Shown: positions 1 to 6,920, counted from the stretch's first letter. The stretch: 9,887 nucleotides of DNA from an uncultured Chitinophagales bacterium (GCA_946886475.1 CAMPIQ010000135.1:1-9887), one strand, 5' to 3'. Translations and numbers: made by a program. The notes: generated by a model not told the origin, from the sequence alone.

Positions 1-9
1 CTCAATGTG

Positions 10-55
10 GTAACTGAAAGGATCTGGTTTCCGCAAGGAATCCAATTCCAGTTAC
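10..55. other. Possible stem-loop with GCAA tetraloop
   Basis: The 7-base arms GTAACTG (10-16) and CAGTTAC (49-55) are perfectly complementary. Inside them TTCC (29-32) and GGAA (37-40) pair around a GCAA loop, a GNRA-type tetraloop that is stable in RNA. The region between outer and inner stems pairs only partly. It could be the 3' hairpin of a gene to the left, part of the leader of the downstream gene, or chance. No strong T-run follows, so it is not called a terminator. Confidence 0.28.
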
Positions 56-198
56 TATTTGTTATATGATGATTATTGTTTAACTTAAAAGAAGTATACA
101 AAACTCCCTTTCCAGTACCTGGAGAACTCTCATCAATACAATCATAATTCATTCAGGATATACTCAAACCATACCCTCCGGAAAAGAGAAAAATGTAT

Positions 199-234
199 GG
201 TATGGCCTGGCCATATCCTGAAAACGTTTTTTTT
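199..234 (+). promoter_or_regulatory. Hairpin followed by T8: leader attenuator or terminator candidate
   Basis: TATGGCC (201-207) and GGCCATA (209-215) are perfect 7-base inverted arms around one central T. The stem extends outward through a G-T wobble (200/216) and a G-C pair (199/217). Nine bases later comes an uninterrupted run of eight T (227-234), and the likely start codon of the barrel gene lies at 254. A GC-rich hairpin plus T-run is the form of an intrinsic terminator, but the gap before the T-run is longer than usual. It could end a transcript entering from the left, attenuate the barrel gene, or be a protein-binding palindrome. Confidence 0.38.
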
Positions 235-253
235 CATCAATCAAAACACTGTT

Positions 254-1294
254 ATGAGAATATTATTTGTATTGATTCTCCTGTCATGCTTTTGCATATT
301 ACAGGCACAGGATCTGACACCTGCCAGGGCAGAACAATTATATGGACCTGGTACCACTATCAGCACCTCAAAAACCTCGGATGCTTCTATGACCGAGACC
401 ACAACCATTTCCTACACAGATAAAGATGGTATTGTGCGAAGAAGGGAAGAAAGGGTAATAGATGTTTCAGGTAAAACCCTTCATAAAAAAGTTACCGAAT
501 ATTCATTAAGCGGACGCATTACAAAATCTTCCTACACCACTTATCCGGGTGGTGGAAATATCCCTGACATCAATGCAGAAGGCAACCAGATCAACAGCCT
601 TACGGAAACCAAAGAATTCGACCGCAAGGGAAGAACCACATCACATACAGTTGAAAGTACCGGATGGGATTATTCAGATGACAGGGCAAGAAATACAACC
701 TTTGATATCATGAAGAATGAGGGTACGAAACCATCCGACGACTGGAAACCTTATCCGATCAATGTCTGGGCGGTTTCCTATAATCCGCCCAATCAGACCT
801 GCATACCTAAACTGAGCGCGTTCGCCGGTTATAGTTATCTGAATGCTGATTATGGAACACAACGTGAAAGTTATCCTTTGGGCTTTAATATTTCAGCGTC
901 TTATTTTCTGGGATCGAAAATCAGTGTAGTTGCAGATGCCAGCATGCATATTAAAAAAGACGAGGATTATAAGTGGACGCAGTTTTATGTTGGCGTTGGC
1001 GCCCAGTATAATTTCAGTAATCCTGAAAATTGTTCCCAGCCTGTAAAGCCTTTTGTAAACCTTATGGCCGGTATCTACAGCGATGCATACAGTTATGATG
1101 GAGACAAATTGTATAGCGAATGTGAATTTGCCCTGATGCTCGGTGGTGGATTCAATTATATGATGAATGAGTGCACCGGACTCAGATTGCAGGCACATGC
1201 CATTGCACCGGGAATCGGAAAGGAAAATTCTCCGGTTAATATAAGAGTTAGCGCAGGATTAATGTTTGCGTTTGGAGAAGCTCCAAAGTTTTAA
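254..1294 (+). CDS. Secreted protein with C-terminal outer-membrane beta-barrel
   Basis: The predicted product is 346 residues. I place the start at 254 because the protein then opens with a normal signal peptide (MRILFVLILL followed by SCFCILQAQ, cleavage probably near residues 18-19). An in-frame ATG at 197 would add 19 residues, including FFF, that fit no export signal. Residues 50-135 are polar and rich in short beta-hairpin-like segments (YTDKDG, YSLSGR, EFDRKG) that loosely recall MORN/YwqK-type repeats. Residues 187-340 show about eight amphipathic strands with alternating aromatic residues and glycines (for example LSAFAGYSYL, YVGVGAQYNF, ALMLGGGFNY, RVSAGLMFAF), the pattern of a small OmpA/opacity-type outer-membrane barrel. 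The chain ends in Phe, as many barrels do. Cysteines at 183, 260, 290 and 307 may form disulfides. It is the only plus-strand gene here. Function, ligand and family name are not recognised. Confidence 0.82.
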   Translation: MRILFVLILLSCFCILQAQDLTPARAEQLYGPGTTISTSKTSDASMTETTTISYTDKDGIVRRREERVIDVSGKTLHKKVTEYSLSGRITKSSYTTYPGGGNIPDINAEGNQINSLTETKEFDRKGRTTSHTVESTGWDYSDDRARNTTFDIMKNEGTKPSDDWKPYPINVWAVSYNPPNQTCIPKLSAFAGYSYLNADYGTQRESYPLGFNISASYFLGSKISVVADASMHIKKDEDYKWTQFYVGVGAQYNFSNPENCSQPVKPFVNLMAGIYSDAYSYDGDKLYSECEFALMLGGGFNYMMNECTGLRLQAHAIAPGIGKENSPVNIRVSAGLMFAFGEAPKF

Positions 1295-1298
1295 TGGG

Positions 1299-1331
1299 AA
1301 GCCAATAGCTATCGTTCATGGCTATTGGCTT
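1299..1331 (+). terminator. Intrinsic terminator-like hairpin between convergent genes
   Basis: AAGCCAATAGC (1299-1309) and GCTATTGGCTT (1321-1331) are perfectly complementary 11-base arms around an 11-nt loop. The left arm begins 5 nt after the barrel gene's stop codon, and the right arm ends 16 nt from the stop of the convergent serine hydrolase gene. On the plus strand it is followed by a modest T-rich stretch (TGCATTTTCT). On the minus strand the bases after the stem are not T-rich, so it should work best for the plus-strand gene, although the stem could stall transcription both ways. Confidence 0.7.
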
Positions 1332-1346
1332 TGCATTTTCTACAGA

Positions 1347-2507
1347 TCAAAAGAGATCTACATCGGGCCATTGTGTTGCATTATTATTTACTGCCTGCCA
1401 CATCAATCCATCAAAATCTGTAGCAAAACTACCGGATGTGGCTCTCGTATTGGCTACCATTGCCCAGGTATATCCCGTCGATGTTCTTACAACCTGTGAT
1501 ATGGTGCCGGGTAAGCTGCCTATATGCCACCAATGATTGTTTGTATTGACATTCCAACCCAATGCATAGTTTGTTATGGAAGATGGAGTGCTCATGGTTG
1601 TAATAGAAGCAGCATTGAGAATATCGGCCTTGGTGGAAAATCCATCAACCCTAACAAGTAATTTTACAAGATCCGTTGCTGTGGCTATCCAGCCGCCGTT
1701 AGCATCCATCCTTGGAAGGTTGAAACCATAAGGGTTTTGTCCTCCCTGTCCATAATATTTTACTTCATTATTTTTTCTTTCCGCTTCTGTACTTCCGCCA
1801 ATGGACATATTGCTGATGCCGGCAGGCTGAAGCACATTTGTTTTTACATATTGCTCATAGGTCTGGCCGGAAATTTTTGCGATCACCTTTCCTAAAACTG
1901 CATAGCCAAAATTAGAATATGCAAAATTCGTCCCTGGTGTATGCTGGAGTGGCTGGTTATCCAAGGCCCATGATATCAACTGGTCAAGAGTAAGCGTTGG
2001 ATTGCTGAACATGGCATCGGTTGCATTGTTAGGCCAGCCTCCGGAAACATGATGCAGTAAATGTCTTACTGTGATGTTTGTAATATTGGGACCATATGGT
2101 TGTGTGCCATATTGGGTTCCCAGTATACTTCCTGCACCAAAAACCTTCTGGTCAAGATTAAGCTGACCTGCTTCCACCAGCTTCATTATGGCAATGCCCG
2201 TAATTGGTTTCGAAACGCTTGCAATTCTGAAAAGGCTTGAGTTGGTAACATCGGTGCCTGCAGTTACGTCGGCCTTGCCATAACTCTTTGCATAAACAAG
2301 CTTCCCATTCTTAGATATGGCCAGTGACAAACCAGGCACATTGTATTGTGTCATAAAACCGGAAATGGCATTATCAACCTGTGGAATATTGGCTGGCTGG
2401 GGATTGGGATTTGGGTTCGGCGCAGGATTGTTGCTTTCTTTTTTACAAGAGATACAAACAACTATGGATAAAGCAAGGATGAAAAGTCTCATGACGAAAA
2501 ATTTCAT
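1347..2507 (-). CDS. Serine hydrolase lipoprotein, class C beta-lactamase fold
   Basis: The predicted product is 386 residues, of the beta-lactamase/D-Ala-D-Ala-carboxypeptidase-like fold (Pfam Beta-lactamase type). The catalytic signatures are in order: SVSK at 97-100 (Ser97 nucleophile, Lys100 general base), YSN at 197-199 (the YxN element) and HIG at 328-330, in WHIGSLPG, in place of the KTG triad. Such proteins may be esterases, DD-peptidases, D-amino-acid amidases or beta-lactamases, and the sequence does not say which. The N-terminus is a lipoprotein signal with probable acylated Cys21 (VVCISC|KKES), although -3 is Cys rather than the usual Leu/Val. An Asn/Pro tether at about residues 26-39 (PAPNPNPNPQP) separates the anchor from the domain. 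Met6 (ATG at 2490-2492) is an equally plausible start and gives a more compact signal. It lies 81 bp downstream of the acetyltransferase gene on the same strand and converges on the barrel gene. Confidence 0.9.
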   Translation of the reverse strand: MKFFVMRLFILALSIVVCISCKKESNNPAPNPNPNPQPANIPQVDNAISGFMTQYNVPGLSLAISKNGKLVYAKSYGKADVTAGTDVTNSSLFRIASVSKPITGIAIMKLVEAGQLNLDQKVFGAGSILGTQYGTQPYGPNITNITVRHLLHHVSGGWPNNATDAMFSNPTLTLDQLISWALDNQPLQHTPGTNFAYSNFGYAVLGKVIAKISGQTYEQYVKTNVLQPAGISNMSIGGSTEAERKNNEVKYYGQGGQNPYGFNLPRMDANGGWIATATDLVKLLVRVDGFSTKADILNAASITTMSTPSSITNYALGWNVNTNNHWWHIGSLPGTISQVVRTSTGYTWAMVANTRATSGSFATDFDGLMWQAVNNNATQWPDVDLF

Positions 2508-2538
2508 CGAAACTATCCCGGAACCGAAGACAATTCAA

Positions 2539-2553
2539 TACCCCATTGGGGTA
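2539..2553. promoter_or_regulatory. 15-bp palindrome, possible operator
   Basis: TACCCCATTGGGGTA has perfect 7-base arms around one central T. It sits 31 bp before the serine hydrolase start codon and 35 bp after the acetyltransferase stop codon on the minus strand. The symmetric, odd-centred form and the position suggest a binding site for a dimeric regulator near the hydrolase promoter. As RNA it could also fold into a 6-bp stem with a 3-nt loop, but the following minus-strand bases (TTGAATTGTC) are a poor terminator tail. Confidence 0.35.
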
Positions 2554-2588
2554 AATATTCAAACCAAATCAAAAGGTGATAAGCATTG

Positions 2589-3179
2589 TTAGATTTGTGA
2601 ACCACCATGGTCCGTTTTCTTCCTGCCTTTTATCTGTAAGTGCTCCATCTGATTTCCCAGCAGCATTTTTTTCCCTACAGAGGTAAAACCTAACTTCAGA
2701 TAAAACCTTCCCGCATCAGGGTTATCAATATTTACAAGCAACCCTAAAGTACAACCCTGTTTGTTCACGTATTCATCAATGATGAATCTTAAGACCGTTG
2801 TACCGATTCCTTTGCCCTGTTCATTGGGACTTACACCAAAAGTATCAATGTAATATTCTCCCGGTTGCGTTTCGTCTTCCGGCCTGAGGTCTCTTTGATA
2901 AAGTAAGCTTATGTAATCCAGCACCGGCTGTCTTAATTCATGCAATTTTGCGCCGTCATATAGATTTATTGCTGCCACCACTTTATTTTCATTTTCAGCT
3001 ACCCAGCAGTTTTGAAAAGAATACTGGTTATTTTCCTTTTTTATGAAATGCAACATAAATTCCCTGGCCTCATGAGGATTGTTTTTACCTATTACTTTGT
3101 ATACAATATCCTTCATTGCCAACAACAGGTACGCTGCAATGAATTCTGCATCTCCTAAAGTTGCTTTTCTTATGATCAT
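2589..3179 (-). CDS. GNAT-family N-acetyltransferase
   Basis: The predicted product is 196 residues and would transfer an acetyl group from acetyl-CoA to an amine on an unknown acceptor, in the cytoplasm. The start MIIRKATLGDAEFIAAYLL is typical of GNAT proteins (first strand, then the 'DAEFI' helix), which supports ATG 3177-3179. The acetyl-CoA pyrophosphate-binding loop is QGKGIG at 121-126, preceded by the strand YYIDTFGVSP (109-118). The later strand LGLLVNI (145-151) and the segment NPDAGRFYLKLGF (153-165), with candidate catalytic Tyr160, are the usual C-terminal half. A basic tail (KGRKKTDHGG) follows. No signal peptide or membrane segment is seen. The gene lies 169 bp after the BNR gene, with a large hairpin between them, so it probably has its own promoter. 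It could be cotranscribed with the serine hydrolase gene. Confidence 0.9.
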   Translation of the reverse strand: MIIRKATLGDAEFIAAYLLLAMKDIVYKVIGKNNPHEAREFMLHFIKKENNQYSFQNCWVAENENKVVAAINLYDGAKLHELRQPVLDYISLLYQRDLRPEDETQPGEYYIDTFGVSPNEQGKGIGTTVLRFIIDEYVNKQGCTLGLLVNIDNPDAGRFYLKLGFTSVGKKMLLGNQMEHLQIKGRKKTDHGGSQI

Positions 3180-3266
3180 CTTTAATAAAGAATAATGTGG
3201 ATCGCAATTGCTTTCCGCATGGAGGCTGCTTCAATGAATAAATAGGTTGGTTTAAATTCAGGGAAA

Positions 3267-3340
3267 CAACATGTTTAATGTTGCAGTCAAACCGGATCTC
3301 ATTTTCTGATGGCCGGTACTGCTTCAGATTAAACATGTTG
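3267..3340 (-). repeat. 74-nt imperfect hairpin after the BNR gene
   Basis: The outer arms CAACATGTTTAAT (3267-3279) and ATTAAACATGTTG (3328-3340) are perfect 13-base inverted copies. Inside them GCAGT (3283-3287) pairs with ACTGC (3318-3322), ACCGG (3291-3295) with CCGGT (3313-3317), and ATC (3296-3298) with GAT (3308-3310), separated by small bulges, giving one long stem-loop. It begins 8 nt beyond the stop codon of the BNR gene on the minus strand. Only TTT follows on that strand, so as a terminator its tail is weak. It may stabilise the mRNA 3' end, terminate weakly, or be a small mobile inverted-repeat element. No flanking target-site duplication is visible. Confidence 0.6.
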
Positions 3341-3348
3341 CTCTTCTC

Positions 3349-6300
3349 TTACTTTATAGGCTCATAGTCCTTAAACAAATTCACTTTCGTTTTTTCAACC
3401 TGCTTTCTATAATCCATCCATTTTGTTCCATAAAAATTATTGATCCTTTCAACAGCAGCACCAATATGTGCTTCTGCATTTTTCACCAGCGTTTCTTCCT
3501 GCGCACCAGGAGCTATGCTTTTTGAAGTAATATATTGCTGGGCAGATTGCATGCTTCCCATTACAGTTACCTGTCCCAAAGGTCTTGATAAACCCTGACG
3601 TTCTGATGATGTGCCACTGATGTATTCACGGATATTTTTAATAGAATCCTGCATGGCCTTCGTTGCTTTTCTCAAAGAATCAATTTCCCTGCCTTTTAAT
3701 CCGCGAACCTGTGCTGTGATCTTCGCAAGTACTTCTTCCGATTCGGCTAAACGGTCCATACCGGTCAACAGTTTGTCTGAAGACCTTCGCAAACGGTCAA
3801 GCATATTTCTTTGTGCTACAATTACAGCATTTGATTTATCCAGGCGGGGATCATCTTTGATAGTTACATAAGTAGAATCCTTCTCCGTTCCATAATTCAA
3901 CACTACTTTATAGGTGCCGGGAAAAACCTGCATGCCTCCCGGTTCAGCCCCGCCTCCACCGCCACCAGACCGGCCACCTCTCCCAGGCTGACGGAAACCC
4001 TTTTCTTCCATGCCCCACCAGTCGCGGTTCAGGCCCGTTTCTGCTTTCCATTTCAGGTTTCTGATCTCTTCATTTTTATCATTATAAATTTTTACCTGTA
4101 CAGAATCCGTATTACGGCCTTTGGTGCCGGCATCTCCATTTGTTTTAACGTCCGGTGCAGAACTTTTAATAAAATAACTTATAGCAGCGCCTCTTCTTTT
4201 ATTATCAGCACTATACAATCCATAGGTGCTCCAGTCGTAACCGGGAGCCTGTCTGTAATTGGCCTGGTAAGCAACCGGCGCATCAAATGCAGTGATAGCT
4301 TTAGTAAATGATTTGCCATTATTAGCAGCAATGGTCCTTAATGGACGGATATCATCAACCACCCAGAGGGCTCGGCCAAAAGTGGCAATTACAAGGTCAG
4401 CTTCTCTTTCCTGTTGCACCATATCAAAAGTGGAAACTGCAGGAAAGTCTTCATTCTTCCAGTGTTGAAAATGATTACCATTATCAAAACTTACCCATAC
4501 ACCATGTTCTGTACCTGCAAATAAAAGATTTGGCTCTACAGGATCAGGTAAAACGCAAAGCGCATAACCTCTCACATTTTTATCATGCAATATGTTGGTC
4601 CATGTTCTGCCATAATCTTTTGTACGGAAAATATAAGGTTTAAAGTCGCCGCGGCGATAATCATTCACCACTACAAATGCTTCACCGGCATTGTGCCTGG
4701 AAGCACGTATCTGTGGTATCCATGCTCCTGTGGGCATACCGGGAATCTTTCCGCGGAAACTTGTCCAGGACCTTCCTCCGTCTCTGGTGAGTTGAACATT
4801 TCCATCATCCGTTCCAACCCAGATCACACCCTGTTCTTTTGAAGAAGGTTCAATGGCAAGAATGGTACAATGATTTTCTGCTCCGGTTATATCAAGTGTA
4901 AGTCCACCGTTTTCACTTTGATCATATTTCTTTTCATCGTTGGTGGTGAGGTCAGGAGAAATGATCTGCCAGCTTGAACCTTTATCGGTGCTCTTATGCA
5001 CAAACTGACTTCCATAATAAATGGTCTTCTTATCAAAAGGATCCTGGGCTATAGCGGAATTCCAGTTAAAACGCAACCTTGTAACCGTGTCTAATGCAGG
5101 TGGTTTTAAAAACCATCTCTCACCTGTTTTATAATTTATCTTGCCAAGATTTCCACCCTGGCTCATGGAATAAACCCAGTCGGCATTCTCTGCATCTGGC
5201 ATGGCATCAAATCCGTCGCCGCCTCCCACATTGTTCCAGTAAAAATTGCGGATACCGCCATTTATCCAGGTATAGGCAGGTCCATGCCAGGTACCATTAT
5301 CCTGCATGCCACCCATTACATTGTATGGAATTTCATTGTCAACATTTACATGATAAAATTGCCCTACGGGTAAATTTTCATTAAAGGTCCAGGATGCGCC
5401 CCGGTCTCTTGATAAACCAATACCGCCATCGTTGCCTTCAAGAATAAAATTGGGATCATCGGGATGAATGAACCATGCATGATGATCGGGATGAATGCCG
5501 GAATAAGGCAGCAAAGTTTTAAACGTTTTACCGCCATCTTCACTCACATCCACCATTGCATGTATACTGTATATGCGATTTTCATTCTTTGTATCGACCC
5601 TGATATCCTGAAAATAAAATGGCCTGTTGGTTACCCATTGTTCATCATTATTTACAAGCTCCCATTTAAATCCGCCATCATCACTTTTATACAAACCATT
5701 TTTTGAAGCTTCCACCATTGCATACACTCTCGATGGCATACTGCGTGCAAAGTCAAGTCCGATACGCCCAAGATTTCCGGCCGGCAATCCATCTTCTTTT
5801 CCCAAACGTTTCCAGTTCTTACCTCCATCCACTGTAATAAACAAACCACTTCCAGGTCCGCCGCTGCGCATGCTCCATGGCGTACGCCTGTGTTGCCACA
5901 TATTGGCAATTAGCTTATTTGGATTGGAAGGATCCATTATCAATTCAGCGCAACCGCTGGAATCGTTTGTATAAAGTATCCTGTTCCATGTTTGTCCGCC
6001 ATCCATTGTTTTATAAACACCTCTTTCGGGATGCTCATCATATGGATTACCAATGGCCGCTGCGTACACAACTTCAGGATTTGCAGGATCGATAAGGATC
6101 CGGTGAAGGTTCCTGGTTTTTTCAAGACCCATTAGTTTCCAGGTTCTGCCTCCATCCATTGTTTTATAAATTCCTTCTCCAAGGTTGATAGAATTACGCG
6201 GATTGCCTTCGCCTGTTCCAACCCAGACAATATTGGGATTGGATTGCTGAATGGCAATGGAACCGATGTTAATGGTAGGCTGTTCATCAAATACGGATGT

Positions 6301-6525
6301 CCAGGATGCGCCGGAATTCGTTGTCTTCCATACCCCACCGGAAGCGGCACCTACATACCATATATCTGGATTATCCACCACAACATCAACTGAAGTTATC
6401 CGGCCGCTCATACCCGCAGGGCCTATGTTGCGCGGCTTTAGCGCCTTCAATTGATCCATCTCTATGTTCTGGGCAAAGACTGTACATGAAAAAGCAGTCA
6501 GAAGAATAGTAGTCAGAAATTTCAT
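3349..6525 (-). CDS. Exported VPS10/BNR-repeat beta-propeller protein
   Basis: The predicted product is 1058 residues, starting with a signal peptide (MKFLTTILLTAFSCTVFA, cleavage before Gln19). Eleven BNR/Asp-box-like motifs (consensus S/T-x-D-x-G-x-x-W/F) occur near residues 68, 122, 173, 231, 281, 328, 372, 512, 580, 635 and 679, enough for one or two beta-propellers, as in sortilin/VPS10-like and 'WD40/YVTN/BNR-like' proteins. A conserved-looking opening (PRNIGPAGMSGRITS, 31-45) precedes the first blade. Residues 740-890 form a second, beta-rich region interrupted by a Gly-rich stretch (RGGRSGGGGGGAEPGG, 849-864). Residues 896-1050 are mostly helical. Homologues are often named 'glycosyl hydrolase', but I see no sialidase FRIP motif and no assignable active site, so binding or scaffolding is equally likely. 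No type IX secretion C-terminal domain is apparent, which suggests a periplasmic location. The gene is isolated by long spacers on both sides. Confidence 0.88.
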   Translation of the reverse strand: MKFLTTILLTAFSCTVFAQNIEMDQLKALKPRNIGPAGMSGRITSVDVVVDNPDIWYVGAASGGVWKTTNSGASWTSVFDEQPTINIGSIAIQQSNPNIVWVGTGEGNPRNSINLGEGIYKTMDGGRTWKLMGLEKTRNLHRILIDPANPEVVYAAAIGNPYDEHPERGVYKTMDGGQTWNRILYTNDSSGCAELIMDPSNPNKLIANMWQHRRTPWSMRSGGPGSGLFITVDGGKNWKRLGKEDGLPAGNLGRIGLDFARSMPSRVYAMVEASKNGLYKSDDGGFKWELVNNDEQWVTNRPFYFQDIRVDTKNENRIYSIHAMVDVSEDGGKTFKTLLPYSGIHPDHHAWFIHPDDPNFILEGNDGGIGLSRDRGASWTFNENLPVGQFYHVNVDNEIPYNVMGGMQDNGTWHGPAYTWINGGIRNFYWNNVGGGDGFDAMPDAENADWVYSMSQGGNLGKINYKTGERWFLKPPALDTVTRLRFNWNSAIAQDPFDKKTIYYGSQFVHKSTDKGSSWQIISPDLTTNDEKKYDQSENGGLTLDITGAENHCTILAIEPSSKEQGVIWVGTDDGNVQLTRDGGRSWTSFRGKIPGMPTGAWIPQIRASRHNAGEAFVVVNDYRRGDFKPYIFRTKDYGRTWTNILHDKNVRGYALCVLPDPVEPNLLFAGTEHGVWVSFDNGNHFQHWKNEDFPAVSTFDMVQQEREADLVIATFGRALWVVDDIRPLRTIAANNGKSFTKAITAFDAPVAYQANYRQAPGYDWSTYGLYSADNKRRGAAISYFIKSSAPDVKTNGDAGTKGRNTDSVQVKIYNDKNEEIRNLKWKAETGLNRDWWGMEEKGFRQPGRGGRSGGGGGGAEPGGMQVFPGTYKVVLNYGTEKDSTYVTIKDDPRLDKSNAVIVAQRNMLDRLRRSSDKLLTGMDRLAESEEVLAKITAQVRGLKGREIDSLRKATKAMQDSIKNIREYISGTSSERQGLSRPLGQVTVMGSMQSAQQYITSKSIAPGAQEETLVKNAEAHIGAAVERINNFYGTKWMDYRKQVEKTKVNLFKDYEPIK

Positions 6526-6544
6526 TCAGCAAATTTTAGTGGAT

Positions 6545-6552
6545 TAAACTTA
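6545..6552 (-). promoter_or_regulatory. Possible Bacteroidota -7 element for the BNR gene
   Basis: On the minus strand this reads TAAGTTTA, matching the Bacteroidota sigma factor -7 consensus TAnnTTTG at every fixed base except the last. It lies 19 nt upstream of the BNR start codon. A near-identical TAnnTTTA sits 20 nt upstream of the M16 gene. No TTG-type -33 element is visible at the expected distance, so the call is tentative. Confidence 0.3.
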
Positions 6553-6585
6553 CAGATAAGTTTGGAAAAAGAAGCGGAGAAAGGA

Positions 6586-6620
6586 GAATCGGGAATCGGG
6601 AGGCGGTGAGTCGGGAATGA
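6586..6620. repeat. Short G-rich TCGGGA repeat
   Basis: TCGGGA occurs three times, at 6589-6594, 6596-6601 and 6611-6616. The first two belong to a 7-bp tandem unit (GAATCGG twice) and the third to GTGAGTCGGGAATGA. It lies about 60-95 bp upstream of the BNR start codon. It looks like a slippage-generated microsatellite or part of a dispersed intergenic repeat. No regulatory role can be read from it. Confidence 0.5.
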
Positions 6621-6683
6621 ACAATGTCGAATCTTTAAATACTTTTGACATAGTCATCCGCTTCAAGTAAATAATAGATAAAA

Positions 6684-6730
6684 GGACTACTACCCCTGAT
6701 CTTGTATCCCGCAGGAATCTGAGCGTCGAA
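6684..6730 (-). repeat. REP-like element, copy C (inverted)
   Basis: Read on the minus strand, this is TTCGACGCTCAGATTCC, then TGCGGGATACAAGATCAG. It matches the two plus-strand copies to its right: the left flank (TTxGACGxTCAGAT), the core and the following AAGATC. The core palindrome is ATCCC (6706-6710) against GGAAT (6714-6718), with one C-A mismatch, so this copy looks partly decayed. One base of the GATGACAAG segment is also missing. Confidence 0.6.
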
Positions 6731-6789
6731 TAATTTGATGGGCTATAAAAAAAGAACCAGGTAAAATATTTACAAAGAGTTTTTTGTAT

Positions 6790-6858
6790 TTGGACGTTCA
6801 GATCCGCCCGGTGCGGATGACAAGATCCATGTGGCGGGAATTGTTCGAGGGTCGTTTA
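6790..6858 (+). repeat. REP-like element, copy A
   Basis: The copy contains CAGATCC (6799-6805), a core hairpin with arms ATCCGC (6802-6807) and GCGGAT (6813-6818) around a CCGGT loop, then GGATGACAAGATC (6815-6827), a weaker match (ATG-TGG, GGAAT, about 6829-6841) and TCGTTT (6852-6857). These blocks recur in the same order in copy B, offset by 70 bp at the left end and 63 bp at the right end. Confidence 0.65.
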
Positions 6859-6860
6859 CG

Positions 6861-6920
6861 TCATGGTCCAGATCCCTGCGGGATGACAAGATCATGGTGG
6901 TGAATGTCCATGCATCGTTT
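6861..6920 (+). repeat. REP-like element, copy B
   Basis: The copy contains CAGATCC (6869-6875), a core hairpin ATCCC (6872-6876)/GGGAT (6880-6884) around a TGC loop, the 13-nt GGATGACAAGATC (6881-6893) identical to copy A, then ATGGTGG, GAATG and TCGTTT (6915-6920). The stem bases differ from copy A but stay fully paired, which suggests the hairpin itself matters. A fragment matching the end of the repeat (TTCGACGATCAG, 6928-6939) follows directly. Confidence 0.65.

Larger units (their letters stand above)
1..253. other. Non-coding leader upstream of the barrel gene
   Basis: This AT-rich stretch has no convincing coding sequence. Short frames beginning at 193 and 197 have no recognisable N-terminus before the signal peptide that starts at 254. 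It contains two possible hairpins, listed separately (10-55 and 199-217), and a run of eight T at 227-234. I could not find a good Bacteroidota promoter (TAnnTTTG with an upstream TTG) at a sensible distance. The nearest resemblance, around 53-61, has the wrong internal spacing. The end of a gene lying to the left of the window is not visible. Confidence 0.5.

Noticed and set aside
197..253. Extended N-terminus of the barrel gene from an upstream in-frame ATG
   Set aside because: The extra 19 residues place a non-signal segment before a clear signal peptide, and this stretch carries the hairpin and T8 run, which fit non-coding DNA better.
193..423. 76-residue plus-strand frame overlapping the barrel gene
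   Set aside because: It overlaps the signal peptide region of the real gene in another frame and has no recognisable features.
3085..3336. 83-residue minus-strand frame across the acetyltransferase start and the hairpin
   Set aside because: It overlaps the well-supported acetyltransferase in another frame and runs through the inverted repeat; the peptide has no domain or signal features.
3349..6525. Sialidase or type IX-secreted enzyme call for the BNR protein
   Set aside because: No FRIP motif is seen and the C-terminus is helical, without a recognisable type IX sorting domain.
6645..6673. TTGACA with TAAATA 17 bp downstream, resembling a sigma-70 promoter
   Set aside because: The -10 part matches only about half of the consensus, Bacteroidota use a different promoter form, and no plus-strand gene follows.
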